DNA of 64,000 bases from Adenophora triphylla var. japonica. Taxonomy: Eukaryota > Streptophyta > Magnoliopsida > Asterales > Campanulaceae. Position 1 is the stretch's first letter. Every line of letters starts with the position of its first letter. Under the pieces are notes generated by a model, which saw nothing but the letters and a program-made list of their open reading frames with translations, was not told where the DNA came from and made no database searches. Positions 55,473 through 64,000 of the stretch are shown piece after piece. The position numbers and the translations under genes are program-made. Where the stretch lies: positions 1 to 64,000 of the forward strand of contig JAFEMH010002600.1 in NCBI GenBank assembly GCA_022495995.1, in the 5' to 3' direction.

Positions 55473-57960
55473 CTAAGCCTGATCATCATTGGTAAATAGA
55501 TCATCTTGGTTAACTTCAGCTTCAGGAATTATTATATGCTCAGTTCGATCCTCCTCGGCTTCACCTTCCACGTCTGAGGCCTCCTCGTCTTGTATCTTTT
55601 CAATTAAAACATTAATGTTTTGGGAATCAACAGGGGGAGGAGCCCAAGCAGGACGGACTTCACGAGCATCTTGGGCCGCTATCACCTTCAAGGCATTTTC
55701 AGAATAAGGGACAAGAGAATGGCCGGACCGAGCATGATCATCGTAGGCATCTTTCCATATAAGACGAGCAAGAAAGCCTACGTCGGCATTCATCGTTGGA
55801 TCCACTAGTGCTCTTCTGGCTAAATGGAGATAGTTATCCGAGTACATAGTGGCCTTTTTATCGGCCAGAGCTTGTTTGAAAGTTGAGCTAGCCTTGAACT
55901 GGGAGACTGCCTCAGCAATTTTAGAATGCAAGCTAACCTCTAACTGATTATACTGAGTAGCTGCTTCCTCGACATTTCCCCCCAGCTCAGCTTTGAGCTC
56001 TTCTATCTTTGTCTACTCGGTCTTACGAGCCTCTTCGGCTTTGGCCTGAGCCTCCTTGGCCGCCTCTCTAGCCTTCTCGGCCTCTGCCCTGGCCGCCTTC
56101 TGCTCGTCGACTTCAGCCCTCAACGAATTAAGGAGCGCCACAGCCTTGGCCAGATCAACCTGATTCTTCTCGATCTGCCATTCAAGTTTTTGTTCATGCT
56201 CATCGGCCGCTTTGCTCCTTATTGCCTCGTAGGCAGTCATCATGGCAAGTTACAACGAAGAAAATAGAATATATCAGTATTAGTTTTACAAGTGTTACGA
56301 AACCGAGAAAAAAGAAAAGTTATGACGAGAAGGTTACCTCATTTAGAAGGAGGCCCTTTCTATTGGCCAGATGCTCCCTGGTCGGCTTAGCCTCCACGAA
56401 GTGTTCAAGCAAGTCCTCATCCATTGCACGATGGACTACACTCCGGCCTAGCCTCAGCTTAGGGCCCTTCCTGGCCAACACATCCAAACCCCTAATTGTT
56501 GGGTAGACGGATAACTCCTTGGCTACCTGCTCGGCTTCAGCATACGTTTTCACGTACTGAGCAGTGACCTCCTTTGAGGAGGATTCAGCAATTCTCTTGG
56601 AGGGAAGTTCCTCCTGCACGGTGTCCACCCTTGGCCATTTTTGGGCAGAGCTTCTTTCGCCGGCTTCAGCCTCCACGGTCTTAGTTAGACTGGCTCGTCT
56701 CAGTCGCTCCTCGGCCTCAGGAGTTAGGATTTGAGAACTCTGCCCCTTTCGACTTGGGCGTCATGCCCATCGTTTCCTTCTTTGGTGGAGGTAGCAGCAC
56801 CCTCCACCAGCTTCAAGGGCAACGCCCCAGCGTCCTTGGTGGACAAAACTGATTGACAATGAACGACGTCATCCCGTCTTTTGTTTTTGGATGAGGACCG
56901 AGAAGTACTCCTTTTCAGCTTCATCAAAGCTTCAGGGTCCAGAATTTCCTCTTTCATTTTCTTTGTTTGCTCCTCAGTTAGATCTGCAAACGCGAGGAAG
57001 ACATGTTAATAGAATGACGAGGAGGGACATAAGCAAAATAAAAATTATACAAGTATGAAAGACGGGAAAAAAAGAAATTTACAGCCGACGACGCCATCCT
57101 CGGCAAGACACTTGTTATCATAAAGTTTGCATACGTCACACTCATCATGGAATACTAGATCGGGGTGCACCCTCCAGTCAGGAAATCTATTCCCCCTAAC
57201 TACGGGGACAAGGGGCACCAACCCGTCCAAGGGCCCTGGCATGATGCCATCCTGTACGTAGTACCTATGGTTGTTTTCCAAGGTCGACCAACAAAGGGAG
57301 CCCACCTCGGCAAACTACCTTAGCCTCTCAATCAGCTGCCCACTCCACTCAGACATCCATACCTTCTCAGGTACTCTTGGGTAATCCGAGGGAGCGGCAA
57401 ACTCCTAGCCTTGTCGGCTCTCCACTCGGATGACATGGTTATTCCACCTAGATACCTTACTCGTCATGGGGTAAATGAGTTTGGGTTGATTTAGGTCACT
57501 CCTTATCACCACAAGCCTTGAGTCCTCCTGTAGCTGACGGTGAAGAAGTGGTTGAAGGCAGACTGACAAGGTTCAAAACCTAAGCTACGGCAAAAGGACA
57601 ATGAAGCCGGTGAGGAATTTCACGGCATTGGCACCAAGCATAGCTGGGACGGCTTGTATTCAAGAAATTCACATATAAAAGGGTCTAAGGGAAGACGGAG
57701 GCCTAATTGGAACTGTTTGAAGAAAAAATGGACGTAGTTCAAGGAGTACATGAAGTCCTCCCTAGCCTTCTCGTCTTTGATTGGGACGCCGGGGAAATAG
57801 CTAAGCATATATTCTTCCCTTGATACCCCATACTTAGAATATAATTCTTCTAACATGGGTTCCCCGACTCTAATAGGTTTGGGCCTAGGGATATAAGTCT
57901 TACCTCGGCCTGATCCACCCTTGCCTCTACCTCGGCCTCCAAATTGGGCTCACTCGGCAA
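55473..57960 (-). pseudogene. Antisense-type gene of element E2 (Transposase_28-like plus coiled coil)
   Basis: Minus strand. Exon 1 is about 57960-57083 (donor gtaaat), exon 2 56983-56338 (acceptor tgcag, donor gtaacc), and exon 3 about 56247-55473. Exon 1 has EELYSKYGVSREEYMLSYFP and FICEFLEYKPSQLCLVP, then a frame shift near 57625 and stops. Exon 2 has a lysine/serine-rich stretch and KELSVYPTIRGLDVLARKGP. Exon 3 is a strong coiled coil (KLEWQIEKNQVDLAKAVALL; AEAEKAREAAKEAQAKAEEA) and a conserved tail with SSTFKQALADKKATMYSDNY. One TAG lies in exon 3 (about 56015). The family matches the antisense gene of E. The exon 3 acceptor lacks AG. Confidence 0.68.
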
Positions 57961-59162
57961 AAGCATCTACGACCCTCCTAGAAGTCGAGGGGCCAAGTAG
58001 GACAAGCAGCACCACTTTCTCATCCAGTCATAACTGCACAAATGAAATAACAAGGGTCAAAATTTGGCCAAGGCAAAGTGAGGGGCGAGGACGAGGAAGA
58101 GTATCCCTCCTCGTCCTACAAACAAAAACCGAGGAGGGATCCTTACCCAACAATGGAGGACACTCCAAATGGTTGGACTTCAAGTATTAGAGGTTTATAT
58201 GGTCAAGAATCTCAGTCCAACAGTGGAACAAAACAACGTTTGAGTACTCAACGTCAAGTCTGTCTATCCTAAATCGACTAAGATAACCGACGTCGGTTCT
58301 AGCTGATTGGTACCTCGTCAAAATCTCCCATATCTCGTTCAAGCTCAACATTATCCAAGGGCCATCAATTCGTTGGTAAATTCTAAAATTTTGGGTGTGA
58401 TAAATATAGGGCGTTAGGATTGCTACTCCATGTTCTTGCCATCTCTAAAGAACGAGTAAGGAACAAGATTGTTCAAGAAAAGCTTCAAGAAAAGGTGCAA
58501 CAATAAACCCAGAAATTCGAGATAAAATGCAGAAAATAGAGGATAGGGAGAAGATTTATACCTTAATCGAAGAATTGCTGTAGAAGAAACACACGAATAT
58601 AATGATATCAATTTGTGTACAATTTGCTATATATTACCGGTGACATTATACTGATATCAATTTTAATAATTTATAATTGATAAATAACTAATATAAATAA
58701 ATCATTTTAAGCGAATTTGTTAAGGAGTTTACACATTTTAAAAAATGTAAAAGTTTAGTTAAAACATTTTGAAAAATTATAATTTTGTGATGAAAATGTG
58801 ATTTTTGCCATTTCAAAAATGAGATTAACATTTTCATTCACACACGCACAGTGAATAGCTATTAGCAATTCACGTTTTTTATTCACCCCCGCAGAAAGTT
58901 CATGGGGGATCATGCTTGTTGCTGTCATAATATTTGGTTTGACAAATGTAAAAATTTTATTAACAAATATTTTTGTTGATTTTCATTATTTGGAACTTTT
59001 TATCATTACATTACAAAGTAATATTATAATTATGTCATAATTTTTATTCATTAAACATGAATTTATAGTCACCGAATAATTATATGTTCTCGTTGTATCA
59101 AAACATTTGTTGTTTTAATAATTTATTTTAAAATACTTGTTATTTTCGTTCAAAATAAAACT
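57961..59162. other. Upstream of the E2 gene; AT-rich intergenic sequence
   Basis: 57961-58620 is likely the leader and promoter of the E2 gene; the only ORFs are short. From 58620 the sequence is AT-rich without recognisable features. Confidence 0.5.
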
Positions 59163-59546
59163 TACTCCATCCGTCCCACACCAAGGTTTCTTGGTGTGGA
59201 TTTCATACTTCTTAAGAATTTTTTTTGAAAGTGTGTAGAAGATTAGAGGAGAGAGAATATAAAAGTTAAATGTGGGGTAGAGAATAGTAGTTAATGATTG
59301 ATTTTTTTGAAAGTGGGTAAAAGATTAGACGAGAGAGAATGTAAAAGTTAAATGTGGGATAGAAAATAGTAGTTAATGATTGGTTTTTTTTGTAAATATG
59401 TTAACTTTATAAGGGTATAATGAATGATTTTTTTGTAAATATATTAAATCATAAGGGTATAAATATATTCAAAACTTGCCATTTATGGAATGGAACCTTA
59501 AAGTGAGACAGATCAAAAAGAAAAGTAGGATGGGACGGAGGGAGTA
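59163..59546. mobile_element. Stowaway-type MITE
   Basis: Termini ctccatccgtccca (from 59165) and gggacggagggag (to about 59544) are inverted repeats of the Stowaway (Tc1/mariner) kind, flanked by TA on both sides. Inside, a roughly 95-bp segment (agaagattagaggagagaga...tagttaatgattg) is tandemly duplicated. No transposase, so non-autonomous. Confidence 0.85.
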
Positions 59547-59759
59547 TTATTTAACTATTATTTAGGCATTGTTTATCAAATATATCTGTATTAATAATTA
59601 TAACTAGTCCTTGTAAAAATATTTAATTACCTTAATTTAAATTCCCCATAAAAAATATTGATTTTTCTGTCATATTTAACAAATTAATATTTTTGTATAG
59701 CCTGCTTTAATGGTTTTAGGGCATCTCCCTTTATAACTGTAAAATAAAGTATGACTAGT

Positions 59760-62355
59760 CAGTAACCCGTCGATACTCGACGGGCATAATGAATCTAATA
59801 ATTAAATATTATAAAAACAACATAGTGAAATTAGGATGGAAAGAATAATACAATTTAAACAAATTAAATTTAATCCAATAAAATAAACTAATCTAATAAT
59901 CTAAAATCTAATATGGGGATAATGATAAGAGAAATCAGTGCATGCTTCAAGACAATGTTTCTACTTTCTACCACCATCACATTCTTTCGGATGAAGTAGT
60001 TGAACCGCTGTAGTTTGAATTTATTACGTTTAAAAATGTTTTGTTTGGATTTAAAAGTTAAAATTTGTGTTTAAATCAAAATCTAAAATAAAACTCTTCA
60101 TTGAACGTGACACATAGCGGCTAATAATTGGTGAACATAGAGCAGACTTGGAATTCCACGTGGCGAGCTGTATGATCTTGAAATGTTTCTGCTTTTATAT
60201 ATTATATAGATTGAATGACCATTATAGTCTCAAAATCAATGTTCTTTTAAATTTTTTGATTTAATTTTTTTCATAATTCATTATATTTTTACAAATCTAA
60301 AATTTTGAAAATGAATTAAAAGAATGTTTATTATTTTTTCTAGATTTAAATTAAATTTTTTAAAATGATTTTTAAATTTTGAAAAAAAATCATTCATTTT
60401 AGGATGGAGAAAATAATACAATTTAAACAAATTAAATTTAATCCAATAAAATAAACTAATCTAATAATCTAAAATCTAATATGGGGGATAATGATAAGAG
60501 AAATCAGTGCATGCTCCAAGATAATTTTTCTACTTTCTACCACCATCACATTCTTTCGGATGAAGTAGTTGAACCGTTGTAGTTTGAATTTATTGCGTTT
60601 TAAAATATTTTGTTTGGATTTAAAAGTTAAAATTTGTGTTTAAATCAAAATCTAAAATAAAACTCTTCATTGAATGTGACACATGGCGACTAATAATTGG
60701 TGAACATAGAGCTGACTTGAAATTACACGTGGCGAGCTGTATGGTCTTGATTTATATATTATATAGATTGAATGACCATTATTGTCTCAAAATAAATGTT
60801 CTTTTAAATTTTTTGATTTAATTTTTTTTCATAATTCATTATATTTTTACAAATCTAAAATTTTAAAACTGAATTAAAAGAATGTTAATTATTTTTTCTA
60901 GATTAAAATTAAATTTTTTAAAATGATTCTTAAAATTTTGAAAAAAAACATTCATTTTAGTAAGGAGAGAATAATATATAAACAAATTAAATTTAATCCA
61001 ATAAAATAAACTAATCTAAAATCTAATATGGGGGATAATGATAAAAGAAATCAGTACATGCTCCAAGATAATGTTTCTACTTTCTACCACCATCACATTC
61101 TTTCGGATGAAGTAGTTGAACCGCTGTAGTTTGAATTTATTACGTTTAAAAATATTTTGTTTGGATTTAAAAGTTAAAATTTGTGTTTAAATCAAAATCT
61201 AAACTAAAACTCTTCATTGAATGTGACACATGGCGCCTAATAATTGGCGAACATAGAGCTGACTTAAAATTCCACGTGGCGAGCTGTATGGTCTTGAAAT
61301 GTTTCTGCTTTTATATATTATATAGATTTAATGACCATTATTGTCTCAAAATAAATATTCTTTTAAATTTTTTGATTTAATTTTTTTTTATAATTTATTA
61401 TATTTTTACAAATCTAAAATTTTGAAAATGAATTAAAAGAATGTTATTATTTTTTCTAGATTAAAATTAAATTTTTTTTAAAATGATTCTTAAATTTTGA
61501 AAAAAAATCATTCATATTAGGATGGAGAGAATAATACAATTTAAACAAATTAAATTTAATTCAATAAAATAAACTAATCTAAAATCTAATATGGGGGATA
61601 ATGATAAGAGAAATCAGTGCATGCTCCAAGACAATGTTTCTACTTTCTACCACCATCACATTCTTTCGTATAAAGTAGTTGAACCGCTGTAGTTTGAATT
61701 TATTACGTTTAAAAATATTTTGTTTGCATTTAAAAGCTAAAATTTGTGTTTAAATCAAAATCTAAAATAAAACTCTTCATTTAATGTGACACATGGCGGC
61801 TAATAATTGGTGAACATAGAGCTGACTGTGAATTTCATGTGGCGAGCTGTATGGTCTTGATTTATATATTATATAGATTGAATGACCATTATTGTCTCAA
61901 AATAAATGTTCTTTTAAATTTTTTGATTTAATTTTTTTTCATAATTCATTATATTTTTATAAATCTCAAATTTTGAAAATGAATTAAAAGAATGTTTATT
62001 ATTTTTTTTAGATTAAAATTAAATTTTTTAAAATGATTCTTAAATTTTGAAAAATAATCATTCATTTTAGGATGGAGAGAATAATACAATTTAAACAAAT
62101 TAAATTTAATCCAATAAAATAAATTAATCTAATAATCTAAAATCTAATATGGGGGATAATAATAAGAGAAATCAGTGCATGCTCCAAGATATTTTTTCTA
62201 CTTTCTACCACCATCACATTCTTTCGGATGAAGTAGTTGAACCGCTGTAGTTTGAATTTATTACGTTTAAAAATATTTTGTTTGCATTTAAAAGCTAAAA
62301 TTTGTGTTTAAATCAAAATCTAAAACAAAACTCTTCATTTAATGTGACACATGGC
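59760..62355. repeat. Array of five roughly 560-bp AT-rich repeats, possibly from a non-autonomous DNA transposon
   Basis: Unit landmarks (ataatacaatttaaac or equivalent) start at about 59845, 60413, 60971, 61531 and 62081, giving spacings of 568, 558, 560 and 550 bp. The first unit is preceded by aacccgtcgatactcgacggg, a hairpin with perfect 8-bp arms (59766-59773 and 59777-59784). Such an aaccCG-hairpin resembles the ends of many plant Helitron-like elements, but I cannot confirm the class. The last unit is cut at 62355 by LTR G. Confidence 0.8.
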
Positions 62356-64000
62356 TGTAAGTGCTCCAATTTGAGCTGTTAGTACTTTCGTTAGAAAATT
62401 AACGAGAGTTTTAACATTTCTAACATTTCTAACAAACCCTAACCTTTCTAACAAAGCAAGGGTAAAGTGGGCATTGCCATTTAAAGTTAAACCAAGAAAA
62501 GAATCTCAAAAAGCAAAAGAAATTGGAAAAATCCGAATTAAGCAAGTTGAAAAACAAACTGCTGGAAATTTTTGAATAATATTCTTCCTGTTCAAAGCCT
62601 GGAGCAGCATTTAATGCACCAGGCACGTCTACAATACCCTCCGCGCGGACATCTTTGCATCTCCCAGTGGCCTATAAATTGAACCCTCCTCTCTCAGTCT
62701 ACACAACACAATTTGATCACAGCAACGAAACTCTGGCGAAATATAGAGAGAAAACAGTGGGAATTCCCTTGAATTGCCACCATTTTCTCTCCAATCTTTC
62801 CCAAATCCCACTCACTCAAAATACTTTCAAATCACTCTCATACATACTCTCATACATACACTAACTCAAGCTCAAATCACCCTTTAGGAGGAGGATTAGA
62901 GAGAAAACATAGAGGACTTCATTGTTATCTACTTGTTTTCTCTTTAACCAACTCTAATCACCAACCCTAAACACATTCAAATCTTGATACTCCTCAAGTC
63001 AAGCTCATACACAAGGGAAGATAGGTATAACCTCCCTCTCCCTACCCTAAATTTCTTTCATCAATGCATGCATCTCAAACTTTGAAGATGTAATTTGTTC
63101 ATCAATTTGTTCATCTTTGCTTGACCTAAAAATGTAGTCACCTTGGAATAAATTTCCAATGGATGACCATTTAAAAGGCCTAAATCATTTTCTTACTCAC
63201 TTAAAAGTGTTTTTTCTAAAGATCATTCACTAAAAAGTGTTTTCCAAAAATCATTTTCATACACAAAATCTTTCTTTCAAAGGATGAAATTCCCCTTCCC
63301 AAGCAAATGAAGTGCTTAGTCCTAATGTACCCCAAGGATGGTTTGGTATAGTTGATTCACCACTAAAATGTCAAGTGATCACTAACCCAAACCTAGGGAA
63401 ATGGGGACAATCATGGATGCAAAACCCCCTTTAAAATCATGTTTTCTTTCTTGAGAAGTTGCTGTCCAGTAGCAATTTTCTCAGACCTCAGTCCATGGTC
63501 TGATTTTTTGGACGCAGATAAATGTGGAATTTGGTGTTGACTACAAAACACTTTTTGTAGCCAACATCCATACCTTTCCATAAATATTTTTATTTTATTT
63601 TTTGGGTGATTAAACTCCTCTTTTCAAATTTTCTTTCAGATGCTAGTTCATCAGCTTCTGGGAATCCAGATCTCATATCTGAGGTTTCCAGAAGGTTTTG
63701 ACCCCTCAAATCTTCTCCAAAATGTAAAATTCCTTCGCATAAATCTTATTTAAGGTGTCTGGAACAACTTTCATTCTCTGAGTTTATCCAGATTATGAAG
63801 TTTTAAGACCCTTGAATCCATTTCAAAATCAAAGGTCCACTGCCTTTTTTATTCTGGCAGAAGTGGTTCTCAACTTCAAAAGGTCTTTTGAGTACCAAAT
63901 CTCAATCCAAAAATCTTCCAAAAAATCATGGGATCAGTTTAAAGTCTTAAAAAGAGATCCCAATTTTTACTTTTTTTCAGTTTCAAATTATTTTGGTCAA
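62356..64000 (+). repeat. LTR of element G (5' end to window edge, 1645 bp seen)
   Basis: Starts TGTAAGTGCTCCAATTTGAG after ATGGC (62351-62355, the expected TSD) and follows the LTR of B closely, with an insertion near 62880-62960. The window ends inside it, so it may be a 5' LTR of a full element or a solo LTR. Confidence 0.88.
62640..62680 (+). promoter_or_regulatory. LTR promoter of element G: palindrome plus TATA box
   Basis: TCCGCGCGGA at 62640-62649 and TATAAATT at 62673-62680, 23 nt downstream, the same spacing as in B. Confidence 0.6.

Noticed and set aside
60636..61380. Two similar 61-65-codon ORFs inside the roughly 560-bp repeats
   Set aside because: They arise from the repeat unit itself, differ in frame or length between units and have no recognisable domain.

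Overview
The window is plant nuclear DNA, most likely from a eudicot. It consists almost entirely of nested LTR retrotransposons of the Ty3/gypsy type, probably the Tat/Ogre lineage. Evidence for this is a polyprotein order of protease, RT, RNase H, a second RNase H and integrase, a primer-binding site matching the 3' end of tRNA-Arg(ACG), spliced genes with GT-AG introns, and a Stowaway-type MITE. I found no rRNA, tRNA, CRISPR array or bacterial operon, and no gene I would call an ordinary host gene. The species cannot be fixed from sequence alone.

Layout. At least four copies of one large element family are present. Element A (minus strand) fills 1-12292 and runs off the left edge; its 5' LTR resumes at 47703-48758. 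Element B (plus strand, 12293-47697) is inserted in that LTR and flanked by the 5-bp duplication GGAGG. Element C (minus strand, 22775-40938, about 18.2 kb) is inserted inside a gene of B and flanked by CACAG; its two LTRs (1754 and 1756 bp) are nearly identical. Element G begins at 62356 with the same LTR and runs off the right edge. To the right of the nest lie a truncated but open polyprotein of a related element (E, 48759-51072), an antisense spliced gene belonging to it (52097-53732), a diverged LTR fragment (F, about 54560-55093), the antisense gene of another related element (E2, 55473-57960), a Stowaway MITE (59163-59546), and an AT-rich array of five roughly 560-bp repeats (59760-62355).

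A, B and C share one architecture: LTR, PBS, leader, a short gag-like region, protease, RT-RNase H, archaeal-type RNase H and integrase. On the opposite strand, between integrase and the 3' LTR, are two cargo genes. One encodes a DUF7745-like protein. The other is a four-exon gene encoding a plant-mobile-domain (PMD, aminotransferase-like) protein. The cargo genes converge on the polyprotein, and each has its own upstream region. The LTR promoters and the cargo promoters all carry the same palindrome TCCGCGCGGA at a similar distance from a TATA-like box. A hypervariable 72-73-bp tandem array lies between the PMD promoter and the 3' LTR.

The reading frames of A, B and C are broken many times. 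At homologous sites the breaks repeatedly fall on a CAG/CTG trinucleotide, which appears as CGAG, CGT, CCG or similar in one copy and is intact in another. This pattern looks like a base-calling or polishing artefact at methylated CHG sites, so the pseudogene calls in these three elements may understate how intact they are.
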